Positions 26,350-39,956 of a DNA stretch of 64,000 nucleotides are shown here, piece by piece. The notes beneath the pieces were generated by a model. That model was not told the origin of the DNA, did no database searches, and was given only the letters and a program-made list of their open reading frames with translations. This DNA is from Siphonodentalium dalli (lineage: Eukaryota > Mollusca > Scaphopoda > Gadilida > Siphonodentaliidae), in the NCBI GenBank assembly GCA_032622095.1, contig CP136069.1:169936394-170000393 (forward strand). Reading direction: 5' to 3'. The translations under genes were made by a program, and so were the position numbers. Numbering within the stretch: the stretch's first letter is position 1; each line of letters opens with the position of its first letter.

Positions 26350-27039
26350 TTGTCACTAGTTTTGTTGGCATATTTTTCAGCCATGTGCTTTGTTTGTTTA
26401 TTTTTTGTGGGTGTACTTGATCAGCGTACTCTCAGTTCCGGTGCAGACACAATGAGAGACCCTTACCATGCCAACAACACATTATTTAGTAGAATTTACA
26501 AGATTTTCATCAATTTTGGGGGGTGGGTGTCCCATGTAGAAAAAACTTACGGTTCCGGTGGGTGTCCCAGACATGGGTGGAAAAAAACTTACGCTCCCGG
26601 GGTGGTGGGTCCCCAAAACTGAAAAACAAAAAATGTCCACCTTGTATCCGTTATTTTTTCCCTGACCACCCCCCTCCTGAACAGGTGGACAAAACTTCAA
26701 TTGCGAGAGAGTTCAGAGAGCATGTAAACCATGCACGCAGCCTTCGACGAAAGAAATAATCGCAGGTAGATTAGTCACGGTATAACAATTGTGGATGACT
26801 GAACGAGGATAATTAGTTGGCAGAAATCTCGTTTTAACAGATGCGACGTTTGAAGGGTTAAAATAAATATGCTTTAAAGAGAAACAGGTTTGTGAGCCCA
26901 AAATGTAATTAATGGAGCATTCACGCCGAACATCGAGATGTCTACACGTCGACGTAATCCATCGTGGGAAATGTGGGACATGTGGTAAAGATAGAAAAAA
27001 GCAGATGAATATTAGATACTGAATTAACCAAGTTTCGTT
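26350..27039. other. Non-coding host DNA with G-rich repeated phrases
   Basis: GGTGGGTGTCCC plus AAAAAACTTACG occurs twice at 26520-26600, and a similar phrase lies at 23930-23980. No coding exon is supported. Confidence 0.45.
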
Positions 27040-28010
27040 CTGACTAGCTTATCTTTAAGATTCTGATTCTTCTTATATGCGATGATAACTTTTTTGTTGA
27101 GTGGCTCAGCCAGTTCTTCTTCCAACTTGATCGACTTCTTGTATATTCGCACAAGTTCCGTGTTGTGGCGATTATACAAGAGGAAAACATATCAAGCTGT
27201 TGAGTGAAGCAGGTTGATACATATTCATGCCATAAGTATAGTTGTGGTTTTAAGTGTTGATATCCAAACTTCTTTAATATTTTAATATATATATACTTTT
27301 CTCTTCTGTTACACAGAGATGGACTATCTTTATGGCATGAAACGAAAATCAGTGATACAGTTATGTCATGCATGGTGAAATAAAATGGTTGGCAACTGGC
27401 TTGAAATCTGCAAAACTGACAGGTTATAAGATAAATTACATTTGCAGAGCAGCAATCCATCTGGTGAGTTATCCAGATCCGATATTGAACGCGATGGATT
27501 CGTTCTGAAAGAAATTCCCTATCTGAATATATATTGTCTGGTGTTCATGGCGCCATGCTTCTTTTTATAGCAACTGACATTTCCGTTGGAGAAAATGCTG
27601 TCGTTTAGTGCAGTTTGAAAGGAAGTTGATTCAAATTGAGGAAATTCATAAATAGTTTCAGATTTAATTTTCCTGAGTTGGCGTATTGAGTAGTCTCGTT
27701 GAATGAGATATTGAAAGAGAATATTACAAGCTTCATTAAGATCGTGCTGATCTGAACAATTCTGAGAAAGCGGTGGTTTTGAGATTTTGATGAGGCCACT
27801 AACACGTCTAGGAGGAGATAAGCTTTCATGTATACGGCACGAGTGTCGATATCCCTGAAGAAGACTTTTGTGTCTAAGAAACCTTGTTCTCGGAAACGGC
27901 GGCCCTTAAAATAGTTACAGAAAAACATTTCTAGATCGCAAGTTGCGATGTGGGTGCAACAAATACCGTTTGTCACTGACTGTCCTCTAATCAAGGAGCA
28001 TGCGCCAAGA
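27040..28010 (-). pseudogene. Decayed Penelope-like retroelement remnant (probable)
   Basis: On the minus strand the frame 27460-27044 starts CCSANVIYLITCQFC, matching the start of GIY-YIG endonuclease domains in Penelope-like elements (NVIYLI-C-x2-C). The tyrosine/glycine motif that should follow is not intact. Upstream, between 28010 and 27600, a further stretch reads in shifting frames, as in a frameshifted ORF. I see no intact reverse transcriptase. The family call rests mainly on one motif. Confidence 0.45.
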
Positions 28011-29434
28011 ATGTAAGAAGAACAAAGCGGTTGAGAATGGTCTCCAGTAATTATTGCGTAGACATATTTGTAATAGATGTTATATGCAGGTCATGTTCCG
28101 TGAATATAAAAAGATCGATTAAAACTTTAAATACTTTATATATGTATGCCACAGAAAGACATATATAAGTCATAGGATTTAGAAAGAGTGGGGGATATTT
28201 CTCCAGAACAATAAAGAGCGCCTTTGTTAAAGGTGCCCTTTCCGAATTGGCACAATAATTAGATCGGACCATGAGCCCATTAGTGGGAGGTTTTATTGAT
28301 CATATATCCACTTCCAAATAGGATTTTTAACACGTTTTGAATGTTTATCATCACAGCCTTCAATTCCAATGACCGTCTCTTATAAATAGCGTACATGCTC
28401 CAATTCAATTCGTTTAATCTTGTCGACCCATACAAAATACATAATCAAGATAACATATAACACATTTATGTACATGGCATCCCGTTGCACAAAAGCGGAA
28501 TATAATAACAAGCGTTGTGAATTATGATATGTTGTACTTTTATGCAACGTTAAATGACTGATTATAGCTTTCACGTTCTCGATGGTTAATAGTGCAGTAC
28601 GAATGATGGTGATTGCGTGTATTTTTCGTTTTTCTTTTGTCCAATACGCTGAAAAATAACATAGAAAATTTTGACAAATTTAGGGTCTAATCCGACAGGG
28701 CATCTTTAATCTTTTCCTGATGTGCAACTGAAGGTCGCTTGTCTAAATTCTGTGCGAAGAATTGAAAACGACTGTACAATCATTCTGACCTTGGCAAGTT
28801 GTTTTGAGTTTATTTATATAAATCCGCTGGATCGGTATTTCCGATAATTGTCGACATGTCTGACATATCCTCCAACATATAATGTACGTATATACATAAT
28901 TTGAAGGTTCAAACGAGCAATTTCCATTAAAGCAATGCAGTATTCATTAGATACGCCTTTGACTAACGTGGTAATTGTTCGACATGGGTATCCGATTTCT
29001 TGCATTTAACGCAACAGCTATTCGATAGCTACTGAAGTTAACATTGATGGTTATTAAGTTAGTATATATTTAAATTAATAATAGGCAGTTTGTGCTTCAA
29101 CAATGCACCTAATGATATTCAATTTTGAATTTTTCTCGGTATGGGCATAGGTCGATAAATACTTGAACCACATTTCTACGAGCAGTATACGTCCCCGAAA
29201 GACGCATTAAAGCAATAAAAACCACAACTTTGAAAAAGATGTTTGGGTCCCCCCCAAAAAAAAGAAAGAGGAAAAATGCACGGCATGGAACACAAAAGGT
29301 TGTTCCGTGTTAGCCTATTACTGGTATAGTAGAAATAAAGTGGCCATGGCAAGTATATGTTCACAGCATACGAAGCATGTACATCACTATTTCGTGTATT
29401 TATTAACCTATCTTATACCTCATACGGAGCGGCT
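28011..29434. other. AT-rich non-coding host DNA
   Basis: No motif-bearing ORF, RNA gene or strong repeat seen. Confidence 0.5.
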
Positions 29435-29760
29435 AGGTTGGGATAGCTCAGTTGGTTTGTGGGCCAGACCTTCGACACGTGCTTTGAGAACGATTCGACA
29501 AGCAAACGAATCTCAGACACAAAGGGATGACACTGTGATAGGCACACCGTCGGTTCGGGAGCCGACGTCAATGGCTGTCCCGTATTAACGAACTTCTACC
29601 GTGGCGATGAAGTCGCGGGTAAAATGCAAAATTACCTGATCCGACTCACGGGACCACAGGGGAGATAATGCACTTGTATGAGTCTTTACTGTGCTATCAC
29701 CGGGATTGGACCGAATACACTCACCACTCCTGCCAAATTACGTAGGCACCATTTGGAAGC
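29435..29760 (+). mobile_element. Possible tRNA-derived SINE
   Basis: The start GGTTGGGATAGCTCAGTTGG is a good tRNA 5' half with an A box. About 50 bases later AACGATTCGAC is only a partial B box. The distal part (CCAAATTACGTAGGCACCAT, then GACATGTCC) is echoed at 35350-35400, showing that it is dispersed. No tRNA cloverleaf can be completed. Confidence 0.4.
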
Positions 29761-30618
29761 TCGAATGAGACATGTCCGTTTACATTCGCCATTGGCGGTG
29801 TACCTAGAATGCTGAATCAGCTGCTGATCAGATTTCCCGATTTTAGTTTAACTCATTCATGACCAATTAGATGGTCAGTCGAAGGTTGTGAAATGACACG
29901 TAATATGTGTGTTATTCCAATACAGGAAGAGGACACCATTTAGCTACCCGCCATGACCGTTTAGCAGTTCAAAATCCCGTTCAGCAATTGGGCGGCTACA
30001 GGTCAGTACATATATAGTCCCGAACGCAGTTTAACATATTTTTTTAACGAAGATAGTCAGGTACAGGTCATGCAAATGACTTGTAATCGACGGGCCATAA
30101 CCATATACAACGAGGCAACACCATGCATTTGACCGATCGCCAACCCAGGCTGTTATTGGGCATTTTCCAGTGGAAAAACTATATTGGGCAACACCAAGAA
30201 AACCCTTAAAACTGACTCCGTTAAACGGCTATTATAATTGTCAATCTTGGAACATCATATCCGTACACTATTTAAATCTAGATTGACTGGTGCCAATGCA
30301 TTAATCTCTGAATTCTAGTTATGAATTGTGGCCGACTGCTATATAGTGTGTTGAAAGTTACAAACAATTAATTATTTTCCATAGGCAGGCCCATTCCATA
30401 ACATCGGGACCCAGCCAGACTCTTCCTGGCCACTTATACAAACGTGATCTATTATGGATTATAAGTTTCCCTACACAAATTCAAGATGCGTAACTCTACT
30501 TAATTGGGTGTTTGCAACTTACGAAGTATGTTTGTAGTACTTTGTACGCACGAACACAGATCGCGACATTTACGTCCGTACATCATTGTTATTAGCCATT
30601 ATAAATAAATATTTGCCC

Positions 30619-31160
30619 TAGAATAAATACTAGAAGAACAAGTTTGGAAACAACATATTCAAGGTGCTCTCCCACCTACATTTTTGAACTCGAAATCTCG
30701 TAAAAAAAAATCCGTTTTGGACATAAGCGCCTACGTGTACAAAACTATATAATATAAAAAATCATACTTACCATACACTCCTTGACATGGTTTTCATGAG
30801 CAACAACTTTTAGCAGTGATGATATATGAGTACGAATGTCGGTGTGTTCCCTTGTCGCATTGCGATAATCGCCAAGCGAAAGGTCCATCGATCATATGCC
30901 TTCGTGGGTTCTTGGTGCTAATGTCGTTGTGTCGTCCGAATGTGATTGTGGTTTGATTATATTCAGCTGATAAAAGTTGTTATAAAAACTGTCAAGGAGT
31001 GTATGGTAAGTATGATTTTTGTTATAATATAGTTTTGTATACGAAGGTGTTTATGTCCAAAGCGGATTTGTTTTGATGAAATTTCGAGTCCAAAAGGGAG
31101 ATGGGAGGGTACCTCGAACGTTTTGTTTCCAAACTTTTTCTACTAGTAATTTATTATTCT
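30619..31160. mobile_element. Foldback element with about 190-bp inverted arms
   Basis: AGAATAAATACTAG, AGTTTGGAAACAA, TTTTGGACATAA, CAAAACTATAT and ATCATACTTACCATACACTC at the left recur in reverse complement at 30985-31160. The central 190 bp are unique. No ORF. Confidence 0.7.
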
Positions 31161-32095
31161 ACGGCTAATATTTAGCTATAATTGCCAATACATGTACCGT
31201 GCATTATAGCAGATGAAAGGTTAACATCCCAGCCCGGTTGCGGAGATGAAAATATGTGACATATACATTGGTTGAATGCCCATTCGTTACTAAATATACA
31301 TTGTTTGTTCAAATTTGTCACCACGGAACAATAAAGAGTGTTGATTACTAGACCACTCATATGGTAGACATAAAGTGCGGTTGTCTCACCTATGTACGAA
31401 AACATGAAAACAACTTGGTAAGTGCCACTACTTTAAGCGCGTTTGGCATTTTAGAAATGGTGTATATTAGCTTGCAGATCGGTAGTTCCTGTATTGAACA
31501 GCCTGTCGTATCCCCACTTCCAAATTTATGTCCAATTAAATATATACTCACTACCCGTAAATAGGGTATCATAGCCATTCCCACAAAAATGAACGCAGGA
31601 GCCGTCTCAAGAAGTAATGCCCATATACTCCCGGTTAACACAAATAAACTACCATCTACGTGTGCATGTGGTACAGTTGGAGGCCATTGTGTATACCGCG
31701 AATCCGTTTACACCAAATGTGCCCCAACGACCACCGTCTCCCCCAAAAGCACACATACTACATTCATGTTTTATATTTATATAGATTTTTGATGATTTAT
31801 TCCCATAAAAAGTTGAGTGTATTCTTATTTATTTTCACAAAAGCTGCCGATAATCTGAGACGAGCACATCAAGTCAGCCCAATATTAGATTTCAAGGAAA
31901 TTAGCTGCGATAACGTGATCGATGTAAATAACTGGCTTTCAGATGCAATTCGGCTGAAGTTTTAAAAGCACGCCCAATTATTCTTCTGATCGCGTTTAGT
32001 GATTAGTTCAGATTTGGTCAACAGTTTGTAACTTCCTGCTCGTGTAACACTCTGTGCATTATTGGGATGTAAACCGGGTGACAAAACTGGCAGTT

Positions 32096-32179
32096 GACCA
32101 ATCACCAAACAGGATATAGTGTAACACATACGGGCATGACCAATCACCAAACAGGATATAGTGTAACACATACGGGCTA
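32096..32179. repeat. 42-bp tandem duplication
   Basis: GACCAATCACCAAACAGGAT followed by ATAGTGTAACACATACGGGC occurs twice in a row without change. Confidence 0.9.
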
Positions 32180-33399
32180 TGTATTGCTGTATAACTAGTA
32201 GTCAGATTCCTTATGTCATTTAACAATTTGTGTTTGTTAAAAACGACAACAAAACAGATTTAGCATGCTTAATAGGTCTTTTGTTCCCCGACATTCAGTC
32301 AGAGGACTATAGCATTGACCCTCGTATATATGTGTATGCGTGCGTGCGTCTAGTTGTCCGTCTAGGCGTCCGTCATTTCTGGTCATGGACGCGATCAGCA
32401 TCATCACCAGTCTATCCCACATCCATCACAATATTCGGTGTTTTTATCTTTATTTTTTCTACAGACAATGGAATAGTTGGGTTCAGCTGAAACCTTGTAT
32501 ATAGCATTATAGGCTTTGGTCCCACAACTCCCACACCAGCTTCATTTGACGAGAGTTAATAGAACAACTTTAACTCAATAAACACCAATCGTATTCCAAC
32601 TAGGGCGTTCACAGTTCACGTATAGCTGTGGCAACCGAGCAAAGCTGGATTCCATTAAGTATAACTGAAGGAGCGACTTGCACAAGAAAAATTGTCGCTT
32701 TGTGGTAAAATTCTAAAATTGCACCACAAAACATCGAATGTACCACAAAATATTAGTTCACCTGCTCAAGCAGAACCCTCGTAATCCTAACCACAAGCGA
32801 GATGGTTGAAATGATCCTGTGCTGGTGAAAGAGATATGGAGTGGCTACATACGAATGCATATTATTGTTTGAGATGATTTAGAAATAAACCATTGAAAAA
32901 ACACTGAAAAACGAGAACAGACCAAGAAAAGTAGTCGCCGTTTAATAATGGTGTCATTTTGACGTTACAGTGAGAAGGAATGGGTTATCTGCATGTTGGG
33001 AAATTATACCACAACAAAAACTATAATAACCACTATTATAATGGGTTTCTGAAATCAAAATGTACATGTTATTCACTATAATATCGACTAAAATAAATAA
33101 ATACAGGCGCAGCCACATGAACATATTGTAGGACAACGCGAAAATATACTCTTCTTTACTTATAAATGTGCAAATATTACAAAAAAATACCTTATGTGTT
33201 GAATCTGTCAGCAGAGCGATCTCGTGAGTCCGTATGTTGTATATGCGCATAGTTTCCTATTAAGTCGCTATGAAACGCTTGATCACTCAATCGAATACGT
33301 TTCCCTTCGGCGATATACGTACGCAGGACTTATTAAGACACAGCTTCACACAAAACAACTGGCTCATCGTGAAATTTAATAACCCTAAGATTCGGTCCG

Positions 33400-33905
33400 T
33401 TTAAAAGATATTAATCGCCCCATAAACAGAACTAACGTGGTGGAAAAATAAAAATTTATTGACGTATACATGGTTTGAGAGATGAATGTAGATTGAGTGC
33501 GTTTTATCGAAGCACTGTCACCGCTGGGCCCACTAAATGTGCTACAACCACCGCGAAATACCCCACAAATCCCATACTCTCAAACTACATTTGTTATCTT
33601 ATATTTATATAGCTTTTCCTTTATTATTTTCAACAGACTAAGCTGGATGTTTTTTTCAGTCTGCAGATTGGGTATTATACCAAGCAGGAGTGTATAAGTT
33701 AGCCCAATATTCACCATGTGAATTATCGATCGACTATCATATGGCTGTGCACTTAAAACACGCCCAGTTATTCTATCTACCGCGTTTAGCCATTTATAGG
33801 TCAACATGATGCGAAGTCGTTTATGGTGTGTTTTATTGGGATATGAAACGCATGACCCAATTGGCAGTTGACCTATAGCGGAACAGGATTTATTGTAACG
33901 GGCTA
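33400..33905. repeat. Dispersed repeat with TTAGCCCAATATT and ACACGCCCAGTTATTC
   Basis: The phrase order TTAGCCCAATATT, then ATTATCGATCGA, CACTTAAAACACGCCCAGTT, ATTCTATCT and GGCAGTTGACC is also found, diverged, at 31840-32110, 38060-38140 and 38750-38840. Related leader sequence occurs at 36690-36910. The class is unknown. Confidence 0.55.
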
Positions 33906-34125
33906 AGGAAATGTTCAATGTTGAACTCTAAAGATACCAGTGAACTGATTACATGTATACTTGAGTTGTTGTTGAACTGTTTATGTTTTTTAACAAGAAA
34001 ACATAATTTGGAGGTCCGTGGTGGCTTTGGTCCATATTTGTCAGATGATATATTAAATTGGTTTGGTATGGCATCAGAATACAATTATGGGTTGGTAGTA
34101 TAGGCCCAAGTCAACATAGTGTCCA

Positions 34126-34452
34126 TCAAAAGAGAGAGAGAGAGATAGAGAGAGAGAGAAAAAAAGAGAGATTTAGAGAGAGATTTAGATAGAAAGAGAG
34201 AGAGAGAGAGAAAACAGATTTAGAGAGAGATTTAGAGAGGGAGAGATAGAGAGAAGGAGAGATATTTAGAAAGAGATTTCGAGAGGGACAGCGAAAGAGA
34301 TTTAGAGAGAGATTTAGAGAGAGATTTAAAGAGAGATTTAGAGAAAGAAAAAAGAGAGATTTAGAGAGGGAGAGAGAGAGAGAGGGGAGAGAGATGTTTA
34401 GAGAGATTTAGAGAGGGAGAGACAGAGAGAAAGAGAGAGAGATAGAGAGGTA
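34126..34452. repeat. (GA)n-rich simple repeat
   Basis: Continuous AGAGAG with interspersed GATTTAGAGAGA units, over 320 bases. Confidence 0.95.
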
Positions 34453-34631
34453 TATATGGAGCGAACGTCCACTCCCGGCGGGCAAATAGGTCGACCAATA
34501 CGCTAAAGATCCGCCGTCCGATGGGTTTCTGAAGGTCAGATATATATTTTCAAAGTTTTAACACGTGTTATATACTTGTCGGGATAGCAAAAATTCCAAT
34601 GATGGTCTCCGATAAAGAGCGTCAATTCTTC

Positions 34632-34890
34632 CGTTAACCCTTCCATGACTAGAATTTCCTGAAATTTTGCGAAAATCCTGTGCCAATGCATTCTTTTATA
34701 TATGCGAGTCTCACATATGAAGCCTAGCACACATACGAGAATACATTGGCCTAGCAATATTTACCTTGACATTGTAAGCCAGTGCATTATCATATATGGG
34801 AGGATCCCTATGGGAGATTCGTATATACAAGAGTATGCACTGGCACACGATCTTTAATCTGCACCAGCGCAGCTCCCGTCATGAACAGAT
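34632..34890. mobile_element. Degenerate foldback MITE related to the TTAA family
   Basis: Arms CCAATGCATTCTTTTATATA and its diverged reverse complement, followed by a second hairpin (CCAGTGCATTATCATATATG). Same two-hairpin plan as at 6075 but strongly diverged and without clear ends. Confidence 0.6.
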
Positions 34891-35781
34891 TAAGCAGTAC
34901 CGGTTGCTATAAAGCGCGGTCTCGGTAATGATCTTTTGTTCTTATCTTCAGCACAACAATGATACTTTAGTAGATTTTCGCGATACCATTGTCACACAAA
35001 TGCTATTGATTGCAAGTATTTTTGTTTTGATTTGTGATCTGTAAATGGTTTTGAAATGTTAAAATTAACTTTTTATCGCTTTGGTACATTGCTGATTCCG
35101 AGCTTTTGTGCAACACTGCCGGAAGTCACGTGATTATTTATCGAACAAGAGCAGTCGACAGTCGTCTACATCATAATACGTCCAATGACGCGTCTCGTGT
35201 GACATAAACAAGTAAAAAAAAAGAAAGAAAGAAAAGAAGACATTATCTCAATTCGGTGCAAACCATTGAAAATAACTGTACACGATTTTTATGACAAAAC
35301 ACAGTACGTAGATTGGTATTTTGTCTGTGTATCTACATATCTTATCCCTCCTAGCAAATTACGTAGACATCATTTTGATATTACAATGAGCCATGTCCAC
35401 TTGATAGCCCAATAGCTAACGGGCGTACGTACACGTGCGTGACGTCACACCGATGTTTAGTTATCACATATTGCCGGAAGACACGTGGTTATTTATCGCA
35501 CAACTGTCGTCGTCTACATCACAATATGTCCAAGGAGGCCTCTCTTGTGACAAATTTGTTCACCCTTTACAACTATTGAATTTTATTTCCCCAAGAAATG
35601 TCGGAGAGGCACAGAGAACTCTACGCGTCAAAGAAGTGCGAGAAAACAACTAAGACAACATCCCAATGATAAAGGAAAGGGTTTTCCTGTCTTTAAAATA
35701 GAGCGACGTGGACTCCTGAGGTCAATAATATATAGGCTCCGTTGGAAAACGAACTAGGCCTTATTAGCAGAGTAAATCATG

Positions 35782-35930
35782 AGTAATGCCCTAAGTAATC
35801 GACTCCTTAACCACAGCAGAGGTTTCCGTTGAATAGCAACAAGCCATATTTCCGACTAAATCCTGAAAAGTTACCCATAATTCTTCTGTGGTTAATGAGT
35901 CGATTATTTAGGGCATTACTGTAAGTATGA
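35782..35930. mobile_element. AGTAATGCCCTAA foldback element, copy 1
   Basis: AGTAATGCCCTAAGTAATCG plus CTCCTTAACCACAG at the left pairs with its complement at the right end. The interior is shared with the larger copy at 46329-46541. Confidence 0.7.
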
Positions 35931-36320
35931 CATATATAAATTTTCTGGAGCTGTAATTGTACTAGAACTTCTAGAAGTTACATTTTCATGCCAGTTGATG
36001 ATTATATGTGGTTTGACCACACAATCCTCTGGTTGTCTTACACGTTTAAAGTCTAACCGAGATATGGTCTAACTCTGGTGTGGTCTACATGTAACTGGGT
36101 TGTGGTCTAACTGGGGTTAGGCCTTATTGGCGTTTGTGGATAATACATGGTCCATATGAACAGAATAGATCACCATGTCAAGGAAGACACAGCAGAATCA
36201 GATCACTCCGTCATCTAATCAGAACTTAGCTGAGAAGAAATAATCGTTACTCGAGTCTCTAGGTGCAAACGAACCGATTCCCGAATGCCACGAATCCATA
36301 TGTCGGCATGTGAAATTGGT

Positions 36321-36647
36321 TTAACCCTTTACCCAAACAAAACGGCCCTGTGCCAATGCATTCTCTTATATATGCGAGTCGACCATAGGTCGCCTCGCAT
36401 ATATAAGATAGTGCATTGGCTTAACACATATTAAAAATGATAAAATTGTCAAAGAATGTAGAAAAATATTATAAAAATTGTTAAAAAATGTAAGAAAAAA
36501 TTATAAAATTGTTAAAGAATGTAAGAAAAAATGGTAAAAAATGAATTTATTTTAGGCCAATGCATTCACTTATATATGCGAGGCGACCTATGGTCGACTC
36601 GCATATATAAGAGAATGCATTGGCACAGGGCATAACTGTAATATAAA
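36321..36647. mobile_element. TTAA foldback MITE, copy 3, truncated
   Basis: The left end TTAACCCTTTACCCAAACAA and both 67-bp hairpins are present, but the right inverted terminus is missing after GGCACAGGGCATAACTGTAA. Confidence 0.75.
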
Positions 36648-37628
36648 TGGAAATCGATAGAACGCGTCCGACACTCACGTTTTTGCAGTGTAATATTCGG
36701 TCAGTTTAAAAATAGTAATCGGCACATAAACAGAATAAATAACGTGATCGGAAAACAAAAAGTAGTTGACGTACATGTATACATGGTTTAAGAAATGAAC
36801 GTAGATTGAGTGTGTTGAATCGAAGGGTATCGCACTGTGACCGTTGGGACACTAAATGTACTAAAGCGGCCACGGGAACACATCCCTCAACCAAACACTC
36901 TCAAACTACATTCATATCTTATAGTTACGTGCGCTCGCGCAACAGTATGGCGATCAGTCAGATTCGTAGGTCCGTACGTTGGTGTCACCCTACCGATTTC
37001 ACTCCACGGCGTCACCCTTACGCAGTACATACCGGCGACGTTACGGAGTAGATTATAGAGTTGACGCCCTTGGCACTGACTTCCGTTACTAGCTCGTTGC
37101 TATATAAACAAACCAGCGATGTGTCTTTTGTCGAAAATTGACAGTCAGTACATTCGCCCTGTATACATGTACTTTCAGAAAATACAAAACACCACAACGT
37201 TATACCCCACCAATGTCAGTGTCTCAATATCATTTGACCAAATTTCTTGACATGAAACCGCGACAGACACGGCGTGAAATACATCGCATTGAGTAAACAA
37301 TTTCCCATTGTTTCAATTCAACTTCAAGATCGCGGTAAAATCAAAACCGCTATTTGTAAGTGGTAAACATCTGAAAAAGACATCAGGTACATGCAGAAAC
37401 TAATTGTTGTGCATATTTATTTCTATTTGAGGTGGCAATTTTTCATGTTTATCAGTTTTTTAACGATAAGAGCGATGGTAATTGGGGGACTATATTTTAT
37501 CTAGCGCATTAAATTTAAAATAAAAGTCGTGAATTGGCTAAGTGTTTTCTATGGCCGCACATTTCGTTGATAATTACGAGCCATTTGTTTGTCTAAATAA
37601 CATGTTTAAGTTCGAAGAGCATTAGAAT

Positions 37629-37796
37629 GGGGATAACAGTGTGGTGTTTTGTGATTTCGGAAAGGTACATGGCGAATATACTGTGGCAAATACCCGTTAA
37701 TGGGCTCCGGCTCCGCCGTCGCCCATTAACTAAATTTGCCACAGTTTATTCGCCATGTACCTTTCCGAAATAACAAAACACCACACTGTTATCCCC
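37629..37796. mobile_element. Compact foldback hairpin, about 75-bp arms
   Basis: GGGGATAACAGTGTGGTGTT through TGTGGCAAAT pairs almost perfectly with the complementary right arm, with a GCTCCGGCTCCGCCGTCGC-like loop. A half-arm relic lies near 37170-37210. Confidence 0.8.
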
Positions 37797-39292
37797 TAAA
37801 TAAAATTATTGAAGATTGTAATTGTCTTTTTTTGCTAACATTAAATTAAATTAAATTAAATAAATTAAGTAAAATACAGTGAAATTATTTTTTTAATTAT
37901 TTTTTATTACATTTTTGTGCACGTTGGCATCTCTCTGAGTGCATTCTAGTTATATATGGTTTTTGTTTATTAATTTGTACAAAATCTGCTGAATTTGTTT
38001 ATTGAAATCTGTCTATAGTTGGGATATTGTACAGCACTGTACGTTAGCCCAATATTATATCTGTGTATTATCGATTGATTAGGCTATGGTCGCACACTTA
38101 AAACACGCCCATCAGTTATTTCGCCCTCCGGGTGTATACTAATGTAGAAATTCTTGATACCTATGGGCGCTGAGGGTTTTATTTATGGATATGGATTTTT
38201 TAGGGACGCATTAAAAGTTGTAGTGCGACCCCGATCCGGTTGTTTTGGGACGCTTTAAAGGCACGGGCGGCGTTCGTTGCAGAAATATTCATATTTCTTC
38301 AAATCTACATCAACAGAAGGAATATTTAAAAATATATAGTTTTGTTCATATGCCAAACAACATAATCAGCGCGTAATAGTATATTGTCGTCAAGACGTGC
38401 GATGGACTACGTAAATAAGAACCTGCTCGTATTACAGAAGTTTTGCTTCTGTTTACATAACACACCGCAATTATATTGGTTAATCACACACAAATGATAT
38501 AAACGCTCTTTATTATTTCCATATCAGGAAAACAGTAACAAATAACGCTCTTTATGATTACCATATCCGGATCTAAACAAAAACCAGGTCTACATAAGAA
38601 AGGATAAACATTTGACAATATATAACATACTGTTTATGCCCTATTTCTGATTGGTATAAGAACAAAGTCTGTCTATATTTTACTATTCTTTCTGTTTATG
38701 GCGGTTTTTGACGGAGCTGGATATTTTAACAGCATACCCACCGCCAACACCTCCCGTATCTTTAAAACACGCCCATCAGTTATTCTATCTGGTGTGTATT
38801 GTTGGGATATGAAACCCGTGAGAAGATTGGCAAACGTTTGAAGATGAGTCTCGAACACTTGATAGGTGTAGGTGATTTTGAACATTTTTGTTCTGTGTCC
38901 CGTGTCTATGGAGTTAAAGTAACTTTAGCGTTTGAAATCCTAGAATTGATCTGTTTGATTATTTGATAACTTATATTTGTAGAAAGAAGAACAATGGTAG
39001 GTCACAACACAGAGCATATTAAAACAATGATGCCTCGGAGTTGATAACAGTATTGCAATTCGTACGGTCGCCAAATGGAAATACACGTGCCCGACTTTTG
39101 TCGGCTGTTGGGTCGTAGCTATCCTTTATATTGTAGTATTAATAATTGGGCGTGCTCGATTTCATATACACAAAATGAATTTGCTAAATTACATATGCAA
39201 TTGTTCTAAGATGTCATTACCGTCAAGAGCTATTGCAGTTACCATACTGTGAAATAGTTTCAGCATGAAATTCGATGGAAGGTGTAATTTGT

Positions 39293-39628
39293 TTTGGTCA
39301 CCGCATGGAATGAGCTTGACGGAGGAATTGCTTAAATTCCACTATTTCGACGTTTTCCTTATTCCTGTAAATAGCCATATGCGTAGAGTCGTATATGCCT
39401 CAACGAATATCAGATTGGTAGAATAACCGTATGGGATAACCTTAGCTAGCGATATTTGTTTTTGTCCCCGCATGCAATGTGCTTGACGGAGGAATTCCTT
39501 AAATTCCACCGTTTCGACGTTTTCCTGTACATACCCATATACCTAGAGTCGTATGCCTTGAAGAATATCAGATTGGCAGAATATTACCAAATGTAACCGT
39601 ATAGGATAACCTTAGCTAGCGATATGTA
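39293..39628. repeat. About 170-bp direct duplication
   Basis: GAGGAATTGCTTAAATTCCA, TTTCGACGTTTTCC, TAGAGTCGTAT, GAATATCAGATTGG and CCTTAGCTAGCGATAT recur in the same order in both halves. Confidence 0.75.
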
Positions 39629-39689
39629 TCGCGAAAAAAACAAAAACAGAGTCGCATATACCAACTGTCAAACACAGAAAGGTTATTAA

Positions 39690-39785
39690 TATACAGTAAA
39701 ACCTCTCCAAACCGAACATCCTTCGGACCGGCCTTAGAGAGGTGTTCGGTTTATAGACAATCGCACTACGATCGGAATGTATTGA
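39690..39785. mobile_element. Terminal fragment of a pogo/Tigger-like DNA transposon
   Basis: ACAGTAAAACCTCTCCAAAC followed by GAGAGGTGTTCGGTTTATAG resembles the CAGTAAAACCTC ends of pogo-class Tc1/mariner relatives. No transposase is present. Confidence 0.45.
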
Positions 39786-39854
39786 CGTCGCTACTATGTG
39801 TTGTCGAAGCACACCCAACTCAGTGTTGATTAATTAAACTTTAATGTAATATAC

Positions 39855-39860
39855 TTTATT
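39855..39860 (-). terminator. Polyadenylation signal AATAAA of GNAT-2
   Basis: TTTATT on the plus strand is AATAAA on the minus strand, about 97 bases past the GNAT-2 stop codon. Confidence 0.6.
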
Positions 39861-39956
39861 GTGCACGTTTGAAGTGATACGATGAATATTGTAATGCCAA
39901 TATACGTGTGCATTAATGTGTACTGTGGATATTTCTACTTGTAAACTCTGATACCT

